Below are positions 1-12,655 of a DNA stretch of 64,000 nucleotides, piece after piece; the stretch's first letter is position 1, and each line of letters starts with the position of its first letter. The translations under genes were made by a program, and so were the position numbers. The notes under the pieces were generated by a model. That model worked only from the letters and a program-made list of their open reading frames with translations, searched no databases and was not told where the DNA came from. This stretch comes from Hepsetus odoe (Eukaryota; Chordata; Actinopteri; Characiformes; Hepsetidae), in assembly GCA_017165825.1 (NCBI GenBank), contig CM029369.1, positions 16,201,458 through 16,265,457 of the forward strand, given 5' to 3'.

Positions 1-411
1 GATTACAGCCCTCTTGTACCCTCAACATCCCATTACACTTTCTCTCTAATGACTGCTTGATTATCCCAATGATAAAAACCTGGTAATGCTCTGCTAATCC
101 AAGTTCTGAGACGTTTGGCCCAGACATAGGCTTACCCAACTCCATGCAAAGACACATCTGTGCTACATCAGTGTCGTGGAAGTTTCTGAACCAGTTATTT
201 TAGGTTGCTTTACCATAACCGAATCCCTCTTTTGCCTGGAGTCATTCCTCAGGTGGAGTGCTTGTGTGCCTAGACTTCTGTCAGTGTCGGAGAAAAGCTG
301 TGCTTGTTGCTCCATTGTGTGTGTGCTTCAGTAATCCACAACCTTCTTCGTTCCTCTTTTCAGTCCGGAGTTGGAAGGCTCTTCTGTTTTTTATTACTGA
401 ATAAAATAGCT

Positions 412-654
412 TGTGAAGTGAAAGTGAAGTGAATGTGATTACTTGTCATTGTGAAACACACCCCAGCCCACAACAAAAGGAATTTTCTGAATTTTACCCA
501 TGTACACACAGCACAGCAGTACTTCCATCACCCAGGGTGCAGTGATGGGGACAGTACCTTGCTCAAGGGTACCTCGGGGCAACCCACTGTTCTGGGATTC
601 AAACCCATGACCTTCCGATCCTGGGGCCAACTCACTAACCACTAGGGCACTGCG
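412..654 (-). mobile_element. tRNA-headed SINE (family 1)
   Basis: Minus-strand copy. The A-box-like word GCCCTAGTGGTTAG and B-box-like GGTTTGAATCC sit at the right end. They are followed by the body with GTACCCTTGAGCAAGGTA, CCACCCTGGGTG-type sequence, and a left end rich in AAGTGAAGTG. It is diverged from the 4.7-kb copy by small deletions. Confidence 0.75.
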
Positions 655-3600
655 CTGAAGGGCTCCTTTATACATAATTTCTAGCACAAGGTGTTACAGT
701 CAGGTCTATCTGACATCCAGCACTCAAACTAAACCTGATCAAATCACATTGTTCCCTCCTGTTAAACCACCCTTTTCACTGTATTGCTCATTCAACTCCG
801 TCATTATTATTCCATTTTTTTCATGATAAATCTGTGCTTGTATGGATAGTATTGGTTGCAAAGGATCAGTCTGCTGCCTCAAATTGCTCATTTTGAATAG
901 CCCAGCCTCTGACCATTATTTTTCATATATAACAGTCATATGACTGAAGCACAAAGGCCTTATTCTCAGACCTCAGCCTGGCTTCTATGACTCTGAGCAT
1001 GCTCTTTGATAGGCAGATCATCGCAGATTAGAGCATTTGTTCGGATGATTTAGATGGACTTAGCAGATTCTGTAGCAAAATTTGCCATGGATGAAAACAA
1101 CTGTCTCTCTCATTCAGAATGTCACTAAAAGCTCCAACAAAACACTCTTTATACAAGCTGATGCTAGAACAGTCAGGGTTTTACTGCAGCAGGGTCTCAG
1201 TCGTGCCTTTTTCTTGACCGTTTGAATTTTCTGGGTCTGTAATGGGCATCGAATGTCAGAGTGATTTAGCAGTTGATGAAATCTGAATGAATGGGCTCCT
1301 TGTGAAGTTTGCAGTAGTACAGTACTGCTGAATGTCAGCATTGAAATTTGCCATATGAAACAAACACACAGAAACAGCCATTTTGCTATTGCTGCTGAAA
1401 GTAGATGAAGGCCCTTGGCTAGCTGATATCTGAAATCAGACAGAGAATAGTACTTCCTCAAACTGTACTCCCCCCACCCCACCCCACCGCTGTCTTTGTG
1501 TGGTAGCGATAGAGGGATCCAGTGGGGTTGCATTATAATGGCAGTGACGATGTGTAAGTGAGGACAGGATTGCTGCAAGCCCCCCTAAGTCACCCCCCAT
1601 GTCTATCTGGTTCAGCCCCTGTCTCTTGGGTGTTTTCTCTCTTTTACCATTCAGAGTGGAGCAGCTGCCCGCCTGAGGTCAAGAGCAGGGGTGGAAGGGT
1701 GTGTCTGATGATAACTATATGTTCTATTAATTAAATGTGTATTCTTTCCCAAGCTCACTGCAGACTTTTTAAACTGAACCTCATTATGGATGGAAGCAAA
1801 TATTGAAAACTGTAATGACTGTTGTACCCAAAATGTAGTTGCACCCAAAATAAACCCAAAAAACAAAAGTTTTAGTTTTTTTTTTTTTACACTGGAGCGT
1901 ATTCTATAATTCTATTTATTTTCTGACATTGTACAGTCTTAAAGATAAGTGGGGCAGGAAGGGTTTTTTTGCGTGATGCCATTGAACTGTTCTTTATTGC
2001 CTGAAGAACTTTTCAGTTTCAGGTTCTTAAAAGAGGCTTTAAAAAAAATAATAATAATTTGTAAGAAACTATTTTAAAGTTTAAAGAACCTCCAGAACAG
2101 CCCTTAGGCTATTAAAGAATCTTTAGATTGTGAAGCTTTGTAATATTTTTCCATGGTCCTTTTTACTTGCATGTAAAATTAAAACAATGTAGGAAACAGG
2201 TTTTTCCCCCCAATTTTTTTATGTATTTATTTTTTTTGAACATGGAACCAAAAGTCTTACTTTAACTTTCTGCTTAATTATTTCTTTTATCCGGCTTGTT
2301 TTATAGGGTTGTTTGCTCCAGCAAAACAGATTTTGTCCAAAAGCTATTCAGTAGACCCTGAAACTTTCACATTACCCTCATTGTGAGGCTTTACAAACTA
2401 GTCCACTATGGCAGGAAAACTGATGCACGGTACCAAAAATGTAAAAGCTTAACCAATGAAAGCATGTAGTTCAATGTAAGCAATTCCGTAGTTGTGCACT
2501 ACATATTAATGTAAGTTACAAATCAACGGAATTAATATGTGGAGACATCTTAAGTGATCTCATGCAACTCCAAAGTGGATGGAAAGGGTGAACATTTGTA
2601 TACAAGGGTAAGGTTTGTTTACTAAGCAACTGCATCTAATTGTTTCCCACCTCAAATTGAGCCCTGCTCAAGTGAATGGTTTCAAATTGTCATCACCAAT
2701 GCTCACAGCACACAGTCAGCACATGGCAATGTACCAGGAAATGCCAGTATTACATTGGTTGTTTACCCATGTTACACCATGATAAATGTGCCTACATTCT
2801 TGCTGCTTTAATTCAGTCTTACAAATCCTGTTGTAGCTTTATCATATCCACAATTGTTGTAGTCTTTTTAAATTTGGTTCCTCAGCCTTATGCTTTGGTT
2901 ATGCTTCAGTGAGCTTAGAAAGTGGTTAAATGGTTTTAAGCTGGCCATGGCCTCCAAGTATGTTTGTCTTTTATATTAGTGCGGTACTGTGTGTTCTGCT
3001 GTGAACGTAGGGCTCCCAGTTTAATAAAGAACAGACTTATCTTGGAGCAGGCATTAAAGAAAAAAGCATCAGTCGAGTTGCTATGGACACCCTTTCCTGG
3101 CAGTGTCTGAGTTAGTGGTGATGTGTGCCGAGTGTTGGGAATCTAATTAGCATGTCATTAGGAAGCAAATAACATGGTTGCATGGTGCTTTAAAACAGGC
3201 AGTGCATGATAAAGCATGATTACCCCTTAACCCCAATCCCCCTCTGAAAGTTTCCTAGTACCCAGACTCTGCAGTCTACCTAAAATCTTGTACTTACTCC
3301 TTTGCACTATTGCCTCTGGCTGCCTGCGCTGCCCAGGAAGCCTCCACCCTTAAACAACAAATGAATAAGGCCACAGCCTACACATGGGCACCTTTCTGCT
3401 TTCACTACTATCCTTTTTGTCTTAGTGACCTCCCATTTCCTACAAGCTCACAAGCTCACTGCCTCACAATATCTCTAATGCAAAGACAGGGAAAGAAATG
3501 GCCAGGGATTGTTCTATTCAGTGTTGCAAAGATTCATGCATGCTCATTACCCAAATGCCACAGGCTCACACAGTGTGAGCAAATATAACATGCCCAAAGC

Positions 3601-4713
3601 ATCCTAATTCTTCCACATGTGCTGCAGATAAATAACAGTATATGTAAAATGCCACTAATCTGCTCATGTGTTAACCTTTGCAATGAAATCAAAATTCTCC
3701 TCTTGTTGATCAAGTACTTAAACTGGCTTTGATTTTTCCTGCTGAGGAGTCATGTCTGTTTAAGGCCTGTGTCTCTTGGGCTGAAAGATCACCTTGAAAA
3801 TTAAATATTTCATGTCTTATTGATGCAATATCCACTTCAAGAAGCCCTGTCTGAATAAAACAACTCCGTCATGTTTTTGAAGAGAAAAAAGTTTTTCTTA
3901 CTAAGCAGACTTATATGAAAGCTACGTTTCATGATACGCTTCATGAATTTCAACCAGTTTTAAGGGTTTCCTTGCTGTCTGATTAAATTCACGTTGTCGT
4001 TGTGGAGGCACTGATGGAAGAAACCTCATCTGTTATGGCTGTGAAAAGAATTGTGCTTCCACCGAGATGTCGCTTCCTCAGCTGTTTACAGTGACTGCCA
4101 GATGACTCCTGTTTGTATACTAGGTGTGTGCATGCGTGTTTGTGTGGGTGTGAGATGAGAGGTAGTTTTGTGCAGATGTGCAGTGGCTGGAGACAGATGG
4201 TTGTACTTTGCTGCATGGCAAGGCAGCCTCCAGCTCCAGGCAAGATACCAGGCTGGCTGGACCCCCTGCATGGCTGCCCTGTCTCTGGAGACAGCCAGCC
4301 TTGTCTAAACCTGGTGCCTGCAGCCCACTTCCATCTGTAGCCAGCCATAATGAGTATCTGCATCAACAGGGAGGTCTGCAAGCTTCTGTGTTATATACAT
4401 CGCTATAGGAAGGTGTTAAAAAAACTGTAGCCCAGTGCTCCAACTGTCCAGTATTCAACAGAGGCCGTTCAACTGTTTGTTGCATTTTGTGTGAAAGCCA
4501 GAATCTGTTTAATTTATTTCAAACATTTTAAGATTGAGATGCTAGAAAGTCTTTCTCCATGTTGCAGTAACTAGTATAAGTATGTAGGTTACTGTATTTA
4601 TGAGAAAGTGCAAACTAAATATACTTTTCCTGCAGCTGGTTCCAGGAATATAGGCCAAGCACCCAAAAAAGATAGTAGGTGAGTGGATGGGAATTGCTTG
4701 TCATAATTGAATA

Positions 4714-4974
4714 TGAAAGTGAAAAGTGAAAGTGACAACCCTTGTCATTGCGAGGTCAAAGCACAGCAATGAACCACAACGAAATTGGACCTCTGCATTT
4801 AACCCATGCACACTCAAACACTGTGCAGCAGTGGGCAGCTATTGAAAGCGCCCGGGGAGCAGTGATGGGGACGGCACCCTGCTCAAGGGTACCTCAGGGC
4901 AACCTATTGGGAAGGGGTCCCCCGATACTCCGATCATGTGGCCAACGCCCTAACCACTTGGCCACTGCTGCCCC
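4714..4974 (-). mobile_element. tRNA-headed SINE (family 1), near full length
   Basis: A near full-length minus-strand copy. The head GGGGCAGCAGTGGCCAAGTG contains an A-box-like element. The body contains CCTGAGGTACCCTTGAGCAG and GCATGGGTTAAATGCAGAGG, and the 3' end is CACTTTCACTTTTCACTTTC. The B box is degraded here (GTATCGGGGGACC). It is a useful reference for the other copies in the window. Confidence 0.8.
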
Positions 4975-5753
4975 GGTGCAAAGGCTGAATGTGGCTGAAA
5001 ATAGAAAATTTGTCCAATAAATTTGTGAATCTTGTTTTTTTTTTTTTTTTAGAAAGCCTATATATTTCCTGTTTTCTTCTTTTTCTTTTTTTTTTGTTGC
5101 TGAAATCCAGTTAGGTTTTTTATGACTAAATGGAATCTGTAAATCCAATTAGGCTTTTTTTTTTTTACTACATGTAATTCAGCCATATAAAGCTTATTTA
5201 ATGTGTAATTAAATGAATTTTATAGATGAAAGTGTGCTTAAATCTAGTTAATCTGTCTAAATTCCTCTCCAAAATCAGCGTGAGATAAGCATGGTTTAAT
5301 TAGGATGATGTAAAACGTGGATCTGTGGAACTCTCTGATTCAGGCACACTGGATGTGAGGGTATGGCTCACATTTGGAAAGCAATACTTTTGCTTTCAGA
5401 TTTTAAGTTCCTTTAAAAGTCCAGTGAGATCGACCATGTAAACAATACTCTTGTAAACCATAACTCTTTGCTGCGTATACACTAGTGTTAACATAATAGA
5501 GTTTTCTGAAGCTGCGCTTTAGCTTCATAAAGCGATGAGGAGGCATATTACTGTAAGCCAAAGCTGTAGGTTTTCCCTGAAATTAAGCAGAAGCTCACCT
5601 GATGAAAACCATCAATAAAGCCAGTTGCAAATAAATACTCAGAGAAGAATCACTGAGGCAGCGGAATCTGCTGAAACTTGCATTTTATTTTATCTTTAAA
5701 CAGAGAGAAAGAAAATGTATTGACTTTATTCAATGGCTGCCACTTTCTTCTAG

Positions 5754-5880
5754 CTCTCGCTCTCGCTCTCTCTGTCTCTCTCTCTCTCTCTCTCTCGCTC
5801 TCTCTGTCTCTCTCTCTCTTGCTCTGTCTCTCATTCTGTTTCTGTCTCTCTCTCGCTCTGTCTGTCTCTCTCTCTCTCGC

Positions 5881-5913
<33 letters not shown>

Positions 5914-5953
5914 GTCTCGTTCACTCTTTCTCTCTCCTCCTCTCTCCTTTCAG

Positions 5954-6019
<66 letters not shown>

Positions 6020-6023
6020 TCTC
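5754..6023. repeat. Interrupted CT-rich microsatellite block
   Basis: About 270 bp of CT/TC dinucleotides interrupted by CTGT, CTCG and CTTTC units on the plus strand. Long frames of Leu/Ser and Arg/Glu through it are artefacts of the repeat. Confidence 0.95.
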
Positions 6024-7302
6024 AGTGCAGCTGGAGGCTGTCACACATGATTTAATAAGCTTTTATTGCTATGGGGGATAAATGTTGTGTTAGCCCGAAG
6101 TGATGCTGTTGTAATAGGTTTGTGTTGTTTCTTTTTTTTGGGGGGGGGTTACTGCTATTTTACTACTGCTGGTGTTTAGTCAATTTTACTTATGTTCATA
6201 CTGGGTCAGAAGTGTATGTTGTTTTTTTTTTCTTCTTTTTTTTGTTTTTTTTTTTTTTTTTTTCCCCCTCAGGGTGGTGGCTGGGGGGACTGTGGGACGT
6301 TTTTTTTCTGTGCTGTTTGTTGCTGTTTAAATGCTCGTCTCCTTAATATAAAGTAGTGTCCCAGTTAGTGCTTTGGCAGTGTTCGTGTGTCTCATGTGGA
6401 CTTAGTACAAGCTATTTTAATAAGGCTTGTTTTCAGCAATCATTTGCAGTCATGCTTCTGTAACGCTCATATTAAATCTTCATATTCCCTGGTCTGAGGT
6501 TATAAATATCCCTGTGATCAGCAGTTTTTGCCACACATACACACGCATTCACTGTCACATATTTTTTCTGCATTAACTGTACACTTTCAAATAATCACAT
6601 CAGTAATACAGAACACTTTTGGGTTTTTCTATTCTGGGGGGAGTAAACTGCCTCAGGTAGAGGGTGTGTCTCATCTGATGAATATGAACAAGAACGCAGT
6701 GGTCAGTGTATTGGAGCAGGACAACACAGTCTTCATAGTGATTAACAGGCCCACTGCTGTCTCTGGTGCTTCAACTGGAGAATTGGTTGTGAATGAAAAG
6801 TCAAAAAAGCGCTGCTCACTGTGGTGGTATTCCCATTGCCTTAATGTCATGGCTGTCTTGGGTGGAATCCATCCTTTGGCATGCGTGTGTGTTTCCCTCT
6901 GAGTGATGGATCTGTGTGCTACGTTCTCGGTCAGTGATGAACGTGCTGCAGGCCTGTTTATCAGTGTCAGTGTGGCAGTAGAGCTTCTGCTGCTTTATAG
7001 CTTCTGGAAAAAGCTGTTTGTTTGCCTTGGAGCCCTTTGTTGGTCATAACTTAACCCATAGCTGGAGACACCCAGAGAGGAGAGAAGTGCTGTCTATTAG
7101 TTTGAATGTACTGGTGTTGGTTTGGCCCAGCAGTACTGATTTTCACATTGGTATTAATAACAATGTCAATGAACAAACACTCATTGCACATGAAAGAACC
7201 ATTTCTGATTAAATACATTGTATTTTCAAGTGGTCTTAAACCTGTAGTGGTGCTGGACCACTGACTTCCTTCTGAAACTCTTTTTGATCATTGATTATTA
7301 AT

Positions 7303-7935
7303 GCCTCATCGTCTTCTTCCGGCTGCTCCAGTTTAAGGTTCGGCTGCTCCAGTTTAAGCGGGTCATCCTTTTCCATTTCTTACGGTCCTCTGAATCTGCA
7401 TTTGAAACAGCTACTTGAATGTCTTACCTCACCACATCCATAAACCTCCTCTTTAGTCTTCCTCTTTTTCCTCTTGCCAAGCTCCATCTTCAACATCCTT
7501 CTCCTAATAAAAGCCTCATCTCACCACTGGACATCTCCAAACCAATGCAGGCTTGCTTCTCTAGCTTTGGCTCCAAAACGTCTAAGCTGAGCTGTCCCTC
7601 TAATATTCACACTCCAAATCCTGTCCATCCTCGTCACATCCAACGGAAATCTTTGCATCTTTAACTTGGCCAACTCCAGCTCTGCAGTCTTTGTCAGTGC
7701 CACTGTCTCCAACCCATATAATATAGCTGGTCTCACTACTGTCCTGTAAACCTTCGCTTTCACTCTCGCAGGTATCTGTCTGTCACAGAGCATTCCTGCC
7801 ATTCATCTCCACCCATTCCAACCTTCTGACCTTCTCTGTACTTCTCCATCAACACCCACAGAGCAAACATTACATCTATTGCGCTCTTTCTCGGCATGAA
7901 ACCATACTGCTGTTCACTAATCAGTTCCTTTTTTT
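7303..7935 (-). pseudogene. RTE-like LINE 3' end, reverse transcriptase remnant
   Basis: Reading the minus strand, an ORF at 7802-7521 includes CDRQIPARVKAKVYRTVVRP, then YGLETVALTK and MDRIWSVNIRGTAQL, the region after the catalytic core in RTE-type non-LTR retrotransposons. Just upstream on the same strand (about 7795-7925) lies sequence translating to QQYGFMPRKS and FALWVLMEKYREGQ, an earlier reverse-transcriptase motif. The intervening catalytic part is therefore deleted and the two ends are joined in different frames. The 3' end at 7303-7330 matches the other copies (GGAGCAGCCGGAAGAAGA). The copy is 5'-truncated, internally deleted and inactive. The clade assignment comes from recalled motifs. 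Confidence 0.72.
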
Positions 7936-10867
7936 TCTTTTCTTAGCTTCCACTACTCTTTCCCATAACTTTATGTGATTATTAATACCTCTAATGATCC
8001 TTAGAAACTGAGAAATAAATAGACAATTGATGTTTTCACTGTTCACTTGCTGCAGCTCGAATCATTATTTATTGAGAATTAGATGATCAGTGCAGACATT
8101 TTGCCCAACATTTTTAACCTTCTTTCTTTTGTGGACACAAGCCATAGTATTTTCCGCTATCATTTCTCGTGGTGTACTTTATTTCTAAGTTTTAACAGTT
8201 CTATCAGTTTTTTTTACTTTAAACATAGTTTTTGTTTCTGACTGCATAGCGTGGTATTTGCTGGTTGCTTCAAACTGTTACATAAAGCAGTCCACTCAAG
8301 CAAACAACACAAGCTTATTTGTTCTTTTAATACAAATAGTACTGATGATTGGTAAGTAAATAAATATGACTGATAGCCTGTGATACTGTGAAACTGATGA
8401 AATTGATTTACAGGCACTAGGTTAGCCATCTTTCCTCCCCCAGACACAAAAACCTTTGCTGAAAAGGATGGAGCTTGCAATCACACTGAAAAGTGAAGCT
8501 GCTCTATCTGTTTGGCCCAGTCCCTGTGGGATGTTGTGATGTGACTGTTGATCAGTTAGACTGATGAATGTTGATACAATGTGAAAGTAGTTAGCATGAG
8601 GATGCAGGCTGTGTGCTTTCAGAGTGATATGGAGCTCACTTTTGGAGAGCAGAAAGTGAGGAAATGTGATAGAAATGTGATAATGTGGTGTTTGATGTAG
8701 ATCGGCTAGAGAAAAGGGGTGTGTGTGTGATTGTGTGTGCGAAGTGATGGATTTGATAGATCTCAGCTTGAAAACTTTGAACATGAATAACAGGAAGGAA
8801 TAAGAAAGTTGCAAAGAGGAATACAGGTAGCGTTTAAATAAAATTTTATTTGGTTTCCTGCTATTTGGATTGAAGCCGGTCACATTGAACTTGAGGAGGA
8901 AGGGCAGATTTAAACGAGGAAAAATAGACTGGAGGGGTGTTCTGGTATGCGGAACATGAAGCAAATGTTTCTTCTCAATTTTTTTTCTCACACAAGCTTG
9001 TCTGCCTTCTGAACATGCACACCAGCTTGCCTCACACATTCGCAGATGCAGAAGCTTTTTAATGGGCTTTTAGTGGCTGTACAATGGCTGATGCATTAGG
9101 GGGTGAAAGAGAGCACTGACCTACCCTGTGCTGCTCTAAGAAAAACATTTTTTTTTTTTTTTTTTTAAAGTTCCTTCCAGCTTTATTTGAACTACACTTA
9201 TTCTGTCCCATCACCTGCCTCTAAAACGGCACCACTAGCCTGGCCTCGAATGAGCCCACTCATTGGTCTGGGCCTGGTCACCTGTTTCTGTACTGCAGTG
9301 AATGCAGGGCAGGCTGTGGATTCCTCTACTGTGTGTGTGATTAATTGTGCAGTGTTTGAGTGATGTAGCTGTGGGTCTCAAGGGCACTCTCTCCTCCAAC
9401 TTTATGCTCCAGTGGTCTCTACACTTTCTCCAAACCAGCACATTGCCCAAAACACTGTGTTGGGCCTTTTCTTAAGCCCTTTAACACCTGACATCTTCTG
9501 GACAGTATGAGCCCTAATCTTTCATATTGGGCTCAACAATGAATTGTTTAAATAATAAAATCACTTGACTGAAATCACCTGACAAAACTGCAGCTGTGTC
9601 GATTTAGACTCTTAATACACTCTAATTATATGCAATATAATCAACAATCTTAGCAAGCTTTAATTGAGGAAGCACAATAATCTCATAATGCAGAGCTTGT
9701 GAATTCTCACAGTCTGGCACACTATGTTTAGTTTAGTTTGAAAATATGGATGTGTCAGTCACCATAACAAAATAAAAGGTCTGTAGCTTAATTTTTGGAA
9801 AAAATGAATGTATTTACATCATAATATTGATCAAAAAAGTTGAATTTTCATATTCATTAATTTCATTTTCTCCATTTAAATTTAAATTATTAGCATTTTG
9901 AAAAGTTTCATAGTTTTTTGTTTTTTTTTTTGGCTACATTTATTACTAATCTACCCATGACACTATTGGTCCAGCCCGTTGTTTTTCCAAAAGCAGTTAT
10001 TAAGTCTTAAGGTTAATAAATGCACTTTATGGGGTTTAACTGTGACAGGCAGGAAGCTCAATGTTGTCCAGGGAAAGCAGATGTTCTGCTATTGAAGTTT
10101 TTTCTTTTTGCCAGGTTGAAACATCTTTGGCAGAGTGTTAAGTACGGGTTGAGTAATTCAACATGGAGCTCTGCACTGTTCGAGCAAAGATGTTCCTGGA
10201 AAATTTGAACAACTTGTCTTCTGTTTAAAGTGTTTTCCTATCTCGGTCCTTCTGTTTCCATTACCCTTCCATATCCTTTCTGTGAGCATTCAGGCTGTAA
10301 ACTCAGTGCAATATATGGTGCAAGTCCTGTTTGTATCATGGACACACACACTCGCGCACAAAACATATGCCTACTGAAAGTTTCTAGCCTTTCATTTCTC
10401 TGTTTGCCATTCTTCTCATTTGTACGTTGCAATTTTTAAAAATGAATTTCCCCTCAGATGCGGGTTAGGATTATTTGTGAAAGACTTGGAAATTGGACTT
10501 GGATGCAAAACAGAACTGGCAGCTCCTCTCACAGCTGGAATGTCATGAGGGCTGCTCTCTTTATGGGCAGGGCTAATAGTTCTCATTATGAAGGCCTGTA
10601 TGAATTATAGATATAAGCCTGACTGCCTCCACATACAGGTATCGATCCCCACGGCTGGACCATGCTCTAACTGAATTAAGACAGTAATGCGCTGTAGCAA
10701 ATTAATGTCATATAACACCCACATCAAATATTCCATTTTCAGATCCACTTCATCCTTGTTCAATCTTAGATGGAGGAAATTCTCCATCCATCTCATTCTC
10801 ATGCGTTCAGCCTGGTTCTCTGGGAACAAAATGACCTGTATGTTAAGTAGACTACTCTAGTAACAAA

Positions 10868-11400
10868 ACTTAAAGCAGATCCTTTAAGCTGTAAGGTGGG
10901 GCTTCCATGGATTGAAGTAGTTCATCCAGCACATCCCACTGATGCTGGATCGGCAAATCAACACCTTCAAATCTTTGCCATGTTCCTTAAAGTATTCCAA
11001 ACAGTATATGCAGTGTGGAAGAGGGCATTACTTTTCTGAAAGGGGCCAATGCCATTAGTAAACACATTATGTGGACACAGCACAGCTCTTAGTAAACTAC
11101 AACAAAGAAATGCATCTCCAGTATTAAACCCAAACACACTGCAGCAGTGGGCCGCCATATCCAGCGATGGGGACAGTACCTTGTCAAAGGTACCTCAGGG
11201 CAACTTACGGGTCCAGGATTTGAACCCACCACCTTCTGATCCTGGGGTCTAGTCCATTACCCCTAGGCTTCCACTGCCCCCTTAGGGAATATTTTTGCCA
11301 TGGAGGATGTTTAGGTAAATGTAACACCACATGAATCCAGTGACCCAAGGTGCCCCAATCCCACTGAACCCATCAGTCTGTTTTCTTTTTCCCCAGGCAA
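10868..11400. mobile_element. Tc1/mariner-type remnant (family A) interrupted by a SINE
   Basis: 10868-11060 contains GCAGATCCTTTAAGCTGTAA, GGTGGGGCTTCCATGGATTG, CATCCAGCACATCCCA and GGGCATTACTTTTCTGAAAG, in the order of the same Tc1-like family as the 47-kb copy. After a SINE the match resumes at 11282 with TAGGGAATATTTTTGCCATG, ACCACATGAATCCAG and TGACCCAAGG. Both terminal repeats are missing. The SINE therefore inserted into an already resident element. Confidence 0.7.
11070..11281 (-). mobile_element. tRNA-headed SINE (family 1) nested in a Tc1 remnant
   Basis: The element reads from a tRNA-like head at the right end (GGGGCAGTGGAAGCCTAGGG on the minus strand), through a B-box-like GGTTCAAATCC, to the body with CCCTGAGGTACCTTTGAC, and then to a body section matching the 4.7-kb copy. 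Its left boundary is approximate because the target-site duplication is unclear. Confidence 0.7.
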
Positions 11401-11889
11401 GCAAAGCATATGCCCTGATTTTACACTCTTTTATTTTTTTGGTAGCTGGGACATTTTGAATCTGCCTTTCTCAATGGCTAGACTTTCATCACTTACTCTG
11501 TATTTGATGAGGATTTGTCTCATCCTGAGACCTTGGACAGTTCAGTTTGTTTTGTGATATTATATTTTTTATACAGTGTTCCAGGTAGGGTATTCTGCTG
11601 CACTAAATTACATGGTTGATTCTCACTGGGATGCTGTACAGTTCAAGAGTGTTAGTCTCTATTCCAGCTGATACAGGATACTTTTCTCAGGGATCACCTC
11701 CTGGGATTGAAGTGCCTGAAAGTGCATAGATGCCCCCCTGCATCTCTCTCATTCTCTCCCATTTGCACAGATGCTCAAAGAAGTGCACACAGTTCATGCT
11801 TGTTGGGGCAGATGAAGAGTGTGTTAGGGAAGGCCAGCTGTTGAGTGTTGTATAATGAATGGGGTCTCTGCTGGGCGCTCACCTCTCAT

Positions 11890-12655
11890 CTCTTCTCTGA
11901 GGTTTGTTCCCCTCCATAACGAGAGCCCAGTCAGTGCACAGTGGGAAACACTCCCTGGTCCCCTCTGTTCTTTCCTCGGTCTTTCTCTCTCTTACACTGT
12001 AGCTTATGTTCCCTCTCCTTCCCAGTGGGAACGCATGGATGCTTCATTGCCTAAGACAGGAACACAATTTCCACTGAGGACTTTCATAGAAGGTTCATCT
12101 TTTGCCCACAGAATAAAAATGAGTAGTTGCTGCATCTATAAATTAAAGGACTGAATGAAGCCTAACCTTCTCAAGGTAATGATTGACAGATACTAGTTTT
12201 CCATAAATCCTTGGGGCCCTGAACATTAGCTTCCGTGCTGACCAAGTCATTCAATGTCGTATTTCTTATCTTGCCTCTGAGGCTTGTTCTCGAGTAACAA
12301 GAACATAATTAGTGCCCATAACAGCTTGACACGGTCTTCCTGGTCCCCTCTGTTCTTTCTCAGTCTTCTTCTCTCTTACACTGTAGCTTCTGTTCCCTCT
12401 CCTCCCCCAGAGAGACTGCATGGACCCGGCACTACCCAAGACAGAAACACAATTTCCACTGAGGGTGCTCTGAATGGGGGTCATGTCTATTTGGAAGGAA
12501 GACCAAAATGTACTAGCTTTACACTAGCTTAATAATAATTAGGGTTCTCAAGCTAATATTCACAGAAACTAGTTCTTCATAAATCTGTGGGGCCTGAGTT
12601 TTATCATAAGTGCTAATTGTGTTATTTAATGTCTTTGATACATTTTGCAGAGCAC
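11890..12655. repeat. Diverged tandem duplication, period about 380 bp
   Basis: Two units, about 11890-12269 and 12270-12655. Matching words in the same order include CTCTGAGG(T/C)TTGTT at 11895 and 12275, TGGTCCCCTCTGTTCTTTC, TCTCTCTTACACTGTAGCTT, ACACAATTTCCACTGAGG, and near the ends ACTAGTT..TCATAAAT. The two copies differ by many substitutions and small gaps, so the duplication is old. No coding sense is seen in either unit. Confidence 0.75.

Noticed and set aside
1114..1578. Minus-strand frame of 154 codons
   Set aside because: No recognisable family or splice context. Composition resembles the surrounding intron.
5678..6055. Leu/Ser-rich and Arg/Glu-rich frames on opposite strands
   Set aside because: Both are the two strands of the CT microsatellite.
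6528..6902. Plus-strand frame of 124 codons
   Set aside because: No similarity I can recognise and no Kozak, splice or neighbouring exon support.
8422..9039. Minus-strand frame of 205 codons
   Set aside because: It has no domain, signal peptide or splice context and is rich in His/Ser/Phe from AT-rich and CA-rich sequence. One open frame of this size by chance is plausible in 64 kb read on both strands.
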